Assembly: GCA_015069215.1 (NCBI GenBank)
Contig: SVJC01000002.1
Location: 1 to 50,634, forward strand
Direction: 5' to 3'
Length of the DNA stretch: 50,634 nt
Origin: Oscillospiraceae bacterium
Lineage (GTDB): Bacteria > Bacillota > Clostridia > Saccharofermentanales > Saccharofermentanaceae
Made by a program: the position numbers and the translations under genes. The notes under the pieces were generated by a model that ran no database searches, had not been told where the DNA came from, and was given only the letters and a program-made list of their open reading frames with translations. Of the stretch, positions 43,868-50,634 are shown piece by piece; position 1 is the first letter of the stretch, and each line of letters opens with the position of its first letter.

Positions 43868-44766
43868 AATGTGACTCCTTTGTGCGTGAAGAAATCGTAT
43901 GTGAAGTCGGGATTGATCCTGATGCCTGCTCTTCTGTGAGCCCAGCATGCGGTCGAAAGTCCCATCGCGAGAGTTGCGGGATGTCTTGCCGCCTGCTCGA
44001 TGTTAACGCCCATGACAGAGAGCTTTCCGCCGAATCCGCCGGGGCCTAAGCCTATCGAGTTGAGGCCTTCTTCGAAATCCTTTTCCATCCGGGCAGCCTT
44101 CGGATTCTCGTTGTGGGATCCGACCGGACGGAGGAGAGCTTTCTTTGAAAGCTTTGCCGCGACTTCAGCGGAGCCTGCGATGCCGATGCCTACGAGGCAG
44201 GGAGGGCAGGCGTTTACGCCGTATGTTGTCATCTGGTCAAAGACTGCCTTGGCGATCCCGTCGTAGCCTTCGAGGGGCATTAAGACCTTTGCCATGCCGG
44301 GGAGGGAGCATCCGCCGCCCGCCATGTAGAAATAGAGCTCGAGCTGATCGCTGTCCTTGACCAGTTCCCAGTCGATCCACGGTACCTTGTGACCGACGTT
44401 GTTGCCTGTGTTGAACTCATCGAAGACCTCGACTGCGTTATGTCTGAGAGGTGCCTTGACCGTAGCCTTCTTAACGGCTTCGATAAGAGCGTCTTCGATC
44501 TCATCAAGATAAGGGAATTTAGTTCCGACCCTCGCGAAAAACTGCGGGATGCCGGTATCCTGACATGAAGGTCTGCCGAGCTTGTCGGCCATCTCCATGT
44601 TCTTTTTCATGACATTGTATATCTCGGGAGCGAAGCCCTCGTTCTCGGCTTCGGCCATCTCTGAAAGTCTCTTGCGGACGTCATCCGGGAGGTGTCCCGA
44701 AGCGTGGCAGATGAATGAGCAGACGAGATCCGAAAGCCGCTCTGCTGCAGCCGTATCGTATGACAT
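43864..44766 (-). CDS. Fumarate hydratase (class I) alpha subunit, Fe-S
   Basis: 300 residues carrying the 4Fe-4S catalytic site. Cys ligands are expected in PSCQDTGIPQFFARVG, GGGCSLPGMAKVLMPLEG and CPPCLVGIGIAGSAEVAA; GSHNENPKAARMEKDF follows. First gene of the alpha-beta-HAD operon on the minus strand. GGAGG lies about 9 nt before the ATG, and an extended -10 TGCTATAAT is at 44801-44809. Confidence 0.92.
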   Translation of the reverse strand: MSYDTAAAERLSDLVCSFICHASGHLPDDVRKRLSEMAEAENEGFAPEIYNVMKKNMEMADKLGRPSCQDTGIPQFFARVGTKFPYLDEIEDALIEAVKKATVKAPLRHNAVEVFDEFNTGNNVGHKVPWIDWELVKDSDQLELYFYMAGGGCSLPGMAKVLMPLEGYDGIAKAVFDQMTTYGVNACPPCLVGIGIAGSAEVAAKLSKKALLRPVGSHNENPKAARMEKDFEEGLNSIGLGPGGFGGKLSVMGVNIEQAARHPATLAMGLSTACWAHRRAGIRINPDFTYDFFTHKGVTL

Positions 44767-44800
44767 TACAGTTGTCCTCCGTGCGTGAATTTCTTCGCCT

Positions 44801-44809
44801 ATTATAGCA
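44801..44809 (-). promoter_or_regulatory. Extended -10 promoter of the fumarase operon
   Basis: TGCTATAAT on the minus strand, about 35 nt before the ATG at 44766; same form as the box at 25290-25298. Confidence 0.5.
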
Positions 44810-44854
44810 ACAGAGCCCCTGTGTTGTGGGGGTGTAATTCGAAAAGAATTTTTC

Positions 44855-44860
44855 TATAAT
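44855..44860 (+). promoter_or_regulatory. Candidate -10 box of the alpha/beta hydrolase gene
   Basis: TATAAT lies 50 nt before the ATG at 44911; no convincing -35 at the right distance. Confidence 0.35.
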
Positions 44861-44910
44861 TAAATGTAACGAAACCCGACCACCGGAAAGGTCAGAAGCG
44901 TGGTGATTAC

Positions 44911-45798
44911 ATGAAGAGCTTATTCCGCATAAGAGCCGAACACGAATGCAAGATATGGATCAAGAACTGTACAGAGTCCGATGCGCCGCGTCTTGCTGCG
45001 GAAGTCTACCCCGAGGACGTCACCGTCGAAGAGGATGTCATCTGGTCGGGAGAGCCCCTAAACCTAAAGCTCGATTACTACAAGCCCGTTAACGTTGAAA
45101 GCTCGAAAGAGTGTTTTCTCGTCATCCACGGCGGTGCTTTCTGCTATGGCACAAAGGTCCTGGACAAGTGCTATGGAATGCATCTTGCAAGGATGTCCGG
45201 CATGCCCGTTGCGAACATGGATTACACGCTGATGCCCGAAGCCGGACTGTCCGGGATAATCGGCCAGATATTTAAATGCATGAACTTCCTCTCCGCGAAT
45301 TACGGCATAGAGAAATTCCACCTGACGGGCGATTCCGCAGGCGGATACCTTTCTCTCATTTCCGCTCTTGCGGCGAGGAACAGCAATATAGCACACGATC
45401 TTTTGGTGTTTGAAAAGCTCAAGGGAGAAGTGGTTTCCGCAGGACTTATCTGCGGCGGATTCAGATACCCTCCGAAGGGCTTCCCGGCGATCTTTTTCGA
45501 GGAGAGCAATCCCGATGATCCGAAGGCTAAGCAGCGTCTGCCGGAATACGTTTACGATATCTCGAAGATCGCCGAAATGGATCCCGAACTCAAGGTCGCA
45601 ATGGTCACCGGCGAGGATGATTTCCTGCGCGAGGACAACCGCAGGATGAAGGAGATCTTAAGCAACGCTCTGTTCTACGACGCGGAAAACGAGGGCGAGC
45701 TCCACATGCATCATGTTTTCCCGATCGCGCATCCCGAGTGGCCGCAGTCGCAGAAGGCGATACAGCTGGTGATCGATAACGCGACGAGAGAGCTCTAA
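44911..45798 (+). CDS. Alpha/beta hydrolase of the HSL/esterase type
   Basis: 295 residues. The oxyanion motif VIHGGAF near 72 and the nucleophile motif LTGDSAGGYLS near 139 are those of the hormone-sensitive-lipase group. VTGEDDFLREDNRRM probably gives the acid, and HHVFPIAHPEW the catalytic His. No signal peptide, so it acts in the cytoplasm on small esters or acyl groups; the substrate is unknown. The Shine-Dalgarno (GTGGTGAT) is weak. Single gene, ending at a hairpin-pair region. Confidence 0.82.
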   Translation: MKSLFRIRAEHECKIWIKNCTESDAPRLAAEVYPEDVTVEEDVIWSGEPLNLKLDYYKPVNVESSKECFLVIHGGAFCYGTKVLDKCYGMHLARMSGMPVANMDYTLMPEAGLSGIIGQIFKCMNFLSANYGIEKFHLTGDSAGGYLSLISALAARNSNIAHDLLVFEKLKGEVVSAGLICGGFRYPPKGFPAIFFEESNPDDPKAKQRLPEYVYDISKIAEMDPELKVAMVTGEDDFLREDNRRMKEILSNALFYDAENEGELHMHHVFPIAHPEWPQSQKAIQLVIDNATREL

Positions 45799-45829
45799 CC
45801 GTTAGATGCGGTTTTCGAAAAGATTATTA

Positions 45830-45943
45830 ATTCACGATTTGGAACACGGAATTGATCGATTCCGTGTTCATTTTTGTGAATATCGGCTCTGATTCACGAT
45901 TTGGAACACGATTATTGGCGTTTTCGTGTTCCGTTTCGTGAAT
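45830..45943. repeat. Pair of 52-nt two-tier hairpins, 62-bp period
   Basis: Units at 45830-45881 and 45892-45943 both begin ATTCACGATTTGGAACACG and end GTGAAT. The outer arms are ATTCAC/GTGAAT (8 bp, ATTCACGA/TCGTGAAT, in unit 2). The inner arms pair perfectly: GAACACGGAAT/ATTCCGTGTTC in unit 1 and GGAACACGA/TCGTGTTCC in unit 2. The inner stems vary together, keeping pairing. It lies in the gap between two convergent genes. Confidence 0.82.
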
Positions 45944-45945
45944 GC

Positions 45946-45988
45946 AAAAAAAGCTGTGATCTCTCAATTCAACATTGAGATTCACAGC
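45946..45988 (-). terminator. Rho-independent terminator of ribU
   Basis: On the minus strand GCTGTGAATCTCAAT pairs with ATTGAGAGATCACAGC (one bulge) and runs into TTTTTTT. It is 80 nt past the TAG of ribU and 41 nt past the in-frame TAA that follows. Confidence 0.85.
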
Positions 45989-46067
45989 CTTTATCTGCAA
46001 ATGCCGTTTGGGGTATATTGCCGAAAGCTTATGCCTGTTCCGGCTTAGCTTCAGGCTCAGTCTCAGC

Positions 46068-46730
46068 CTAGTCCTTGACGCCGCGGGTTACTTCGCGGGT
46101 ATCGTGGATGAGCTTGGAAACGGGCTTATAAACGAAGAACGTGATCGCTGAAACTACGATGCCCTTGAAAAGGTTGAAGGGCACGAAAGCGATGAACAGC
46201 AGCGTTGTTTTGTCCTTGATGAGAGGGTTGACCTTGGCGCTTGATCCAAGGATCGCTTCCATGGAAAAGTTCATTGCCGTACCGTAGAGCGGCAGGGTGA
46301 TGTACGCGTTGATCGGAACCGCAATGACCGCGAGCGCTATGGTACCGATCGCCATTGCGAGGGCAGCGCCCTTTCTGGTGTGGAGCTTGAGGTAAACAAG
46401 ACCTGAAACGCCGACGAAAAGTGATCCCGTGATGAAGTTGGAGAGCTCACCGATACCCATCGTGTGTGAGAAGGGAAGATGGATGAGGTTCTTTAAAAGC
46501 TCGATGACGATGCCCCAGACGGGACCCAGAGCAAATGCTCCGACAAGTACGGGGATCTCTGAGAAATCGAACTTGAGGAACGGGGGCATGAACGGGAGCG
46601 GCACTTCAAGGTACATGAGAATGAATGCCATTGCCGTGAGGATGGCTGTGACCGTGATGCGGCGGATCATTGCCTTACGGCGTGCTTTAGAATCGGCTAA
46701 GCCGACAGGTGTGGGTGTGGAAACTGACAT
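46068..46730 (-). CDS. ribU: ECF transporter S component, riboflavin-specific (RibU-like)
   Basis: 220 residues with about six membrane segments. RibU hallmarks are PPFLKFDFSEIPVLVGAFALGP, then VIELLKNLIH and GELSNFITGSLF. It binds riboflavin outside the cell and works with the shared EcfAA'T module, not encoded here. The FMN riboswitch upstream confirms the substrate. AGAGGAAG 7 nt before the ATG is part of that riboswitch. The C-terminus is odd: after GVKD comes TAG, and the same frame then reads AETEPEAKPEQA to a TAA at 46029-46031. This looks like a native tail cut off by an amber codon. Function should not be affected. Confidence 0.92.
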   Translation of the reverse strand: MSVSTPTPVGLADSKARRKAMIRRITVTAILTAMAFILMYLEVPLPFMPPFLKFDFSEIPVLVGAFALGPVWGIVIELLKNLIHLPFSHTMGIGELSNFITGSLFVGVSGLVYLKLHTRKGAALAMAIGTIALAVIAVPINAYITLPLYGTAMNFSMEAILGSSAKVNPLIKDKTTLLFIAFVPFNLFKGIVVSAITFFVYKPVSKLIHDTREVTRGVKD

Positions 46731-46737
46731 GTAAACA

Positions 46738-46872
46738 CTTCCTCTCTTCCGGACTTTACCGTCGGCCGCAGAGTCTCACTGCGTCAATCCTGCATGCGAA
46801 AATTTGACAGGACTTGCGGACTTCCCTACCCAAGGGTCACCGCCGGTCGGAGAATCACACTCCGCCTTGGAC
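46738..46872 (-). promoter_or_regulatory. FMN riboswitch (RFN element)
   Basis: The minus-strand leader of ribU contains the conserved RFN blocks in order: TCCGACCGGCGGT, AGTCCGC, GTGAGACTC, GCCGACGGTAAAGTC and GGAAGAGAGGA. The 3' end of the element (GAAGAGAGGAAG) carries the Shine-Dalgarno of ribU only 7 nt from the ATG, so FMN binding should block translation initiation. No intrinsic terminator is present in the leader. Confidence 0.93.
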
Positions 46873-46878
46873 GCCTCA

Positions 46879-46906
46879 ATTATACCCGCAGGAGCGGGTT
46901 TGTAAA
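46879..46906 (-). promoter_or_regulatory. ribU: Promoter of ribU
   Basis: TATAAT (46879-46884) and TTTACA (46901-46906) on the minus strand with a 16-nt spacer place the transcript start right at the 5' edge of the FMN riboswitch. It begins 10 nt past the stop of the next gene upstream. Confidence 0.62.
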
Positions 46907-46915
46907 GTGGGATTT

Positions 46916-48604
46916 TCAGCCTTCGGGATATTCGTCCTTGGGCTTGTTGTAGAAGATCTTGTCGATGAAGGTGAAGCAGACAAGAACGCCGTGGCTGTAG
47001 AACTTGAAGGCCTTGAAGCCGCCGTTCTTGCCGAAAGCCTTGGAAAGCTTGATGTCGGGCTCTTCGATGACGAGCTTGTCGAAAGTGGTTTCCTTTACGT
47101 CGCTGTCGAGGATGGTCTTGAGCATGCTGTGCTCGTTGTCATCGATGACTGTGAACTCGAGCTTGCTGACCATGCCCGTGAACTCGCCCCAGGGCTGCGT
47201 GCAGAATGAAAGATGCACATCTTTGCCTGAGACTGCGGGCAGTCTCGTTATCGTGAACTTGACGTGATCGCACCCGGTCCTGTGAAGCTTGAAAGTATAG
47301 ACGCTGTCGCTGTGATTGTTTACGAACGATTCGATGGGCTCGGTCGCATACTCTGTGTTGATGTCTCTCCAGCGGTCGAACGGACGCGGATAATCCTTGT
47401 CCGTGATGAGGTCTGCGCGGGCCTTTGCGAGCTCTTCGCGGATGTTGGCCTGAACCTGCTTGTCGCCGTATTCGTAGGACTTCTCGATCCTCTTCTTGAT
47501 CGCGTAATCAGCCTCGAGCATTACGGCGTAACGTCTTAAGCGCTGCGAGGGAAGGTCTGCTAAGGCTCTTCCGAGTCTCAATGCACAGTCGGCAAAATCG
47601 CAGCCGACCTCGCCGTTCTCAAAATAGAACCTCGTCTCATCGTAGAGTTTTACGTATGTCTGATATGCAAGCGGCGGGTTGGGGAGGACGTACTGGCCCT
47701 TCATGAACATGTCCGCGAGCTTGTATTTAGCTTCGATTATGTTGAAGTTCGAGGCAACCGAGAAATAGAAGAATGCCCTCTCGTAATCAGGCTTGCCGTC
47801 GATCCTTCCGTAGTAGTGGATGTAGCCCAAAGTGTTTGCGGCATAGCCGAAACTGAACTTGCGCCAGAGGATCTCCAAAAGCTTTGCCGATTCCTTGAAG
47901 TCGCTTGCATAGACTGCGTTGCCGCCGTAGCAGGCATAGGCCTTTGCCTTGAGAGCTTCGAAGATCTCCTTTTCGCAGAGCTCGTCGGTGAACGATACGA
48001 ATAAGGTCTTGATGTCTTCGGGTGCATCCTTCAGGAGAAGGTTGTTGTCCCAGTGATTGATGAATGCGGTCTTCTGGGGGACGGTGTACCTGCGCTCGGT
48101 GACGGGAAGGTCCTTATCCTCCTGAAAGAGCTCGATCATGTTGATCATGGAATCGAGATCGACGTAGTGGGACAGCGGCAGGGGCTGGTAGGGCAGCTTC
48201 TTGTCGAGGTCCGAATGGGCAATGACTGCAAGGATCGTGACGAGAACGTCCTCCTCGGTCATGGGGATCGTCGGCAGTTCGATCTTTGTCATGGCATCCG
48301 GATCAGGTCCGAAAAGCTCGTCCAGACAAAGGTTGTTGAAGAAATACACGATGACCGGATACCACCAGTCGAAAAGGAAATCGTCCAAGGGGACCTCGTC
48401 ATCCGCGAAATGGGAGAGCGCGATCCGGAGGTCTTCGAGCTGCATCGGATAATCGACTTCGCATTGAACGTCGAAACCGTTTGTGGGGTAAGCGTCGTCT
48501 TCGCTGCCGCCGACCAGGTCGAACCAGCCGATGTCATAGCGGCAGAAGTCTATGAGCTTCTGCTGGGTAACAAAGATATAAGGCTGGCTCTTGTTCTTGC
48601 TCAT
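46916..48604 (-). CDS. Sel1-like repeat protein of unknown function
   Basis: 562 residues, no signal peptide or membrane segment. The middle (about 235-330) holds Sel1/TPR-like helices: LLEILWRKFSFGYAANTLGYIHYYGR, YERAFFYFSVASNFNIIEAKYKLADMFMKGQY. The N-terminal 200 residues are acidic and Leu-rich, and the C-terminal 150 (SVYTFKLHRTGCDHVKFTITRLP) look beta-rich. I recognise neither. Sel1 repeats usually mediate protein-protein contacts. AAGGA 8 nt before the ATG; the leader has a hairpin (AGTCTTCCGG/CCGGAGACT, 48627-48653) and a TATAAT at 48670-48675. Confidence 0.68.
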   Translation of the reverse strand: MSKNKSQPYIFVTQQKLIDFCRYDIGWFDLVGGSEDDAYPTNGFDVQCEVDYPMQLEDLRIALSHFADDEVPLDDFLFDWWYPVIVYFFNNLCLDELFGPDPDAMTKIELPTIPMTEEDVLVTILAVIAHSDLDKKLPYQPLPLSHYVDLDSMINMIELFQEDKDLPVTERRYTVPQKTAFINHWDNNLLLKDAPEDIKTLFVSFTDELCEKEIFEALKAKAYACYGGNAVYASDFKESAKLLEILWRKFSFGYAANTLGYIHYYGRIDGKPDYERAFFYFSVASNFNIIEAKYKLADMFMKGQYVLPNPPLAYQTYVKLYDETRFYFENGEVGCDFADCALRLGRALADLPSQRLRRYAVMLEADYAIKKRIEKSYEYGDKQVQANIREELAKARADLITDKDYPRPFDRWRDINTEYATEPIESFVNNHSDSVYTFKLHRTGCDHVKFTITRLPAVSGKDVHLSFCTQPWGEFTGMVSKLEFTVIDDNEHSMLKTILDSDVKETTFDKLVIEEPDIKLSKAFGKNGGFKAFKFYSHGVLVCFTFIDKIFYNKPKDEYPEG

Positions 48605-48725
48605 CGATCCGTTCCTTTTTGAAATCAGTCTTCCGGAACCGCTCCCGGAGACTTCAGGTATTACCCTATATTATACATAAAGCGTATTTTATCACACGGG
48701 ACAAAAGAATACCCAAAAAGTTTTC

Positions 48726-48776
48726 CGACATATGTCGAAAATGTCTATTGTTAATTTACCGCGGGCAATATATAGT
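48726..48776 (+). promoter_or_regulatory. sufC: Promoter of the SUF-like operon with an upstream palindrome
   Basis: TTGTTA (48748-48753) and TATAGT (48771-48776) with a 17-nt spacer. A perfect palindrome CGACATATGTCG (48726-48737), flanked by TTTTC and AAAA, lies 10 bp before the -35: a possible activator or repressor site for an Fe-S or stress regulator. Confidence 0.6.
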
Positions 48777-48820
48777 ATTGTAGCCTGAGGCAAAGAATTA
48801 CCAGATCAGGAGAAAAAATC

Positions 48821-49549
48821 ATGCTGGAACTTCAGAACATCTGCTTTCATGCGGATGACAAGGATATCCTTAAGAACGTAAGTCTTAAGATCGATGACAA
48901 ATTCGTCGCGATCACCGGCCCCAACGGAAGCGGCAAGTCAACGCTTCTCAAGATCATCATGGGCATCATCACACCCACTTCGGGAAAGATCATCTTCGAC
49001 GGCGAGGACATCACGGACCTTCCGGTCTATGAGCGCGCAAACCGCGGAATGAGCTTCGCTTTCCAAACGCCCGTAAGGTTCAAGGGAATCAGGGTAAGAG
49101 ACATCCTTTCGATCGCTGAAGGAAAGCCCGTCAAGATGGGAACATACTTGAGGGCCGTAGGTCTTTGCCCGAAGGATTACCTTGACCGTGAGATCAACGA
49201 CACGCTCTCCGGCGGTGAGATGAAGAGGATAGAGATCGCAACGGCTGCTGCAAGAGGCGGAAAATTAAGCCTTTTCGACGAGCCTGAGGCGGGAATCGAC
49301 CTTTGGAGCTTCCAGAACCTCATCCAGGTCTTCGAGAACTTAAGGGACGTAACAAACGGCAATATCATGATCATCTCCCACCAGGAGCGCATACTCGAGA
49401 TATCCGACAAGATCATTTATCTCAAGGACGGCGTGGTCGACAAGTTCGATGACAGCGCAAAGATCATGGATGAACTTAACATGACGCATCACGTAAACCG
49501 CAAGGGCTGCCTGATCGCGGGAGCTGAGGGGGTACACTGCAATGGATGA
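48821..49549 (+). CDS. sufC: SufC-like ABC ATPase of Fe-S cluster assembly
   Basis: 242 residues: Walker A GPNGSGKST near 33, PVRFKGIRVRDIL, signature LSGGEMKRIEIATA, Walker B LSLFDEPEAGIDLWS and switch IISHQ. The DEPEAGID form is typical of SufC rather than of transporters. It powers the scaffold encoded next. No sufS, sufU or sufD gene is seen in the window, so this looks like the short two-gene SMS/SUF-type arrangement known from archaea and Clostridia (established for the family, inferred here). Overlaps the next gene by 8 nt. Confidence 0.9.
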   Translation: MLELQNICFHADDKDILKNVSLKIDDKFVAITGPNGSGKSTLLKIIMGIITPTSGKIIFDGEDITDLPVYERANRGMSFAFQTPVRFKGIRVRDILSIAEGKPVKMGTYLRAVGLCPKDYLDREINDTLSGGEMKRIEIATAAARGGKLSLFDEPEAGIDLWSFQNLIQVFENLRDVTNGNIMIISHQERILEISDKIIYLKDGVVDKFDDSAKIMDELNMTHHVNRKGCLIAGAEGVHCNG

Positions 49550-50459
49550 TCTCGAAAAAAGGATCTTAAAGGAAGTCGCAGAACTCGATGCACTGCCCGT
49601 AGGCGCCTTCAACATACGTAATAACGGAGCGAGCGAGGCCAGGAATTCGACCGCGAACATCGAGATCGAGTCGCGCGAGGACGGCCAGGGCATCAATATC
49701 CACATCAAGGACGGAACGAAAAACGAGTCCTGCCACATCCCGGTCATCATCAGCAAATCCGGCCACAAGGAGACCGTCTTCAACGAGTTCTTCATTGGCG
49801 AGGACTGCGATGTCACGATAGTTGCGGGCTGCGGCATCAGCAACTGCGGCGGACATGACAGCCGGCACGACGGCGTTCACTCATTCCATGTCGGAAAGAA
49901 TTCGAAGGTTAAATACATCGAAAAGCATTACGGCGAGGGCACCGGAACCGGAAAGCGCTTCATGAACCCCACGACCGAGGTCGAGCTGATGGAAGGCTCC
50001 ACGATGGACATGGATACCTCGCAGATCGCAGGCATCAACGATACACACAGGGTCACGAAGGCGACCGTGGGTCCCGGCGCAACGCTTCTGCTGCATGACA
50101 AGATCCTCACGAACCTTGACCAGACTGCGTCTGCCGAGATGATCATCTCATTGGACGGCGAGGACTCCAAGTGCGACATCGTGAGCCGCGGCGTTGCAAA
50201 GGATGAATCAAAGCAGGACGTCATCATCGACATTTCTGGAAACAACAAGTGCAGCGGCCACGCCGAGTGCGATTCCATCATCATGGACCACGGCGTCATC
50301 ATCGCCACACCCAAGCTTGCGGCTACGAACGTTGACGCTTCTCTCATCCACGAGGCTGCGATCGGCAAGATCGCGGGCGAGCAGATCACAAAGCTCATGA
50401 CACTTGGTCTTAACGAGCAGCAGGCCGAGCAGAAGATCATCGAAGGGTTCCTGCGTTAA
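49542..50459 (+). CDS. sufB: Short SufB/SufD-like scaffold protein
   Basis: 305 residues, about two-thirds of a classical SufB. The beta-helix core shows VTIVAGCGISNCGGHDSRHDGVHSFHVGKNSKVKYIEKHYGEG, and the C-terminus HEAAIGKIAGEQITKLMTLGLNEQQAEQKIIEGFL matches the SufB/SufD ending. The N-terminal extension of long SufB is missing. Cys and His residues in the GCGISNCGGHDSRHDG stretch could hold a nascent cluster (inference). With SufC it would form the minimal complex (SmsCB-like). GAGGGGG lies about 10 nt before the ATG, within sufC. Confidence 0.88.
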   Translation: MDDLEKRILKEVAELDALPVGAFNIRNNGASEARNSTANIEIESREDGQGINIHIKDGTKNESCHIPVIISKSGHKETVFNEFFIGEDCDVTIVAGCGISNCGGHDSRHDGVHSFHVGKNSKVKYIEKHYGEGTGTGKRFMNPTTEVELMEGSTMDMDTSQIAGINDTHRVTKATVGPGATLLLHDKILTNLDQTASAEMIISLDGEDSKCDIVSRGVAKDESKQDVIIDISGNNKCSGHAECDSIIMDHGVIIATPKLAATNVDASLIHEAAIGKIAGEQITKLMTLGLNEQQAEQKIIEGFLR

Positions 50460-50461
50460 AG

Positions 50462-50634
50462 ATGGCCGGAAAGAAGCTGAAGATCGGCCTCGTCTTGGAA
50501 GGCGGCGGAATGAAGTGCGCGTATGGGGCGGGCATTCTCGACTGTTTCCAGGAGGCCGGCATAGAGTTCGACTACGCGATCGGCGTATCAGCGGGCTCCG
50601 GCAACGGCATGAGCTTTCTTGCGCGCCAGCACGG
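50462..50634 (+). CDS. Patatin-like phospholipase (5' end only)
   Basis: Only 57 residues are inside the window, and the ORF runs off the end, so it is not in the ORF track. GLVLEGGGMKCAYGAGILDCF is the glycine-rich oxyanion loop, and IGVSAGSGNGMSF holds the GxSxG nucleophile motif of bacterial patatin/RssA-type lipases. It begins 2 nt after the sufB stop and so probably belongs to the same operon. The catalytic Asp (DG motif) would lie beyond the window. Confidence 0.88.
   Translation, partial: MAGKKLKIGLVLEGGGMKCAYGAGILDCFQEAGIEFDYAIGVSAGSGNGMSFLARQH

Noticed and set aside
1-50634. tRNA, rRNA, phage or insertion-sequence genes
   Set aside because: No cloverleaf, rRNA core sequence, transposase or integrase motif was seen in any gap or ORF.

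Overview
The window (about 52% GC by eye) looks like a chromosomal segment of an anaerobic Gram-positive bacterium of the Clostridia. The signs are purine-rich Shine-Dalgarno sites, at least five lipoproteins with lipoboxes, a RibU-type ECF substrate-binding protein under an FMN riboswitch, two-subunit Fe-S fumarase, a rubredoxin fusion and a short two-gene SUF-like pair. I cannot name the genus from sequence alone. I see no rRNA, tRNA, phage, IS element or CRISPR.

Layout. 1-10113 (+): a phosphonate cell-surface operon. It holds the 3' part of a sulfatase/LtaS-like gene, a YidC-sulfatase fusion, a three-part nucleotidyltransferase/cytidylyltransferase/PEP mutase protein, an iron alcohol dehydrogenase, phosphonopyruvate decarboxylase, a CDP-glycerol-glycerophosphotransferase-like enzyme and a TVP38/DedA-like membrane protein. 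These predict PEP -> phosphonopyruvate -> phosphonoacetaldehyde -> 2-hydroxyethylphosphonate, its activation with CMP, and transfer to a surface polymer. 10195-18062: a cytidylate-kinase-like gene, a degenerate GGDEF/EAL protein (-), an acidic lipoprotein (-), an ECF sigma factor with its probable anti-sigma partner, a zinc-ribbon/Yip1 membrane protein, a lipoprotein serpin, and a 73-bp-period hairpin array.

18063-30854: a GT2 and three GT39-like membrane proteins, the pntAA-pntAB-pntB transhydrogenase operon (-), an anchored extracytoplasmic protein (-), an SseB-like protein and a PIN/NYN-like nuclease. 30938-38724: a very large MacB-like ABC ATPase-permease, an intact GGDEF protein (-), a second 73-bp array, an XRE regulator (-), an orphan ZnuA-like lipoprotein under a Fur/Zur-like box, and a flavin reductase-rubredoxin fusion. 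38879-46730: two lipoproteins, a metallophosphoesterase with an FkbM methyltransferase (-), a HAD phosphatase with fumarase alpha/beta (-), an alpha/beta hydrolase, a 62-bp-period hairpin pair, and ribU with its riboswitch (-). 46916-50634: a Sel1-like protein (-), a SufC/SufB-like pair and the start of a patatin-like protein.

The most interesting items are the phosphonate operon with its two unusual fusions, and the families of intergenic hairpin arrays. Two arrays 18 kb apart share the same geometry: a 36-nt hairpin plus a 37-nt spacer, with an exact 73-bp period. Other notable points are an amber codon followed by a coding-like tail in ribU, a terminator for pntB buried in the convergent coding sequence, three genes that look leaderless, and a 65-residue triplicated repeat in the ABC permease. 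All domain calls come from reading motifs; no database search was run.
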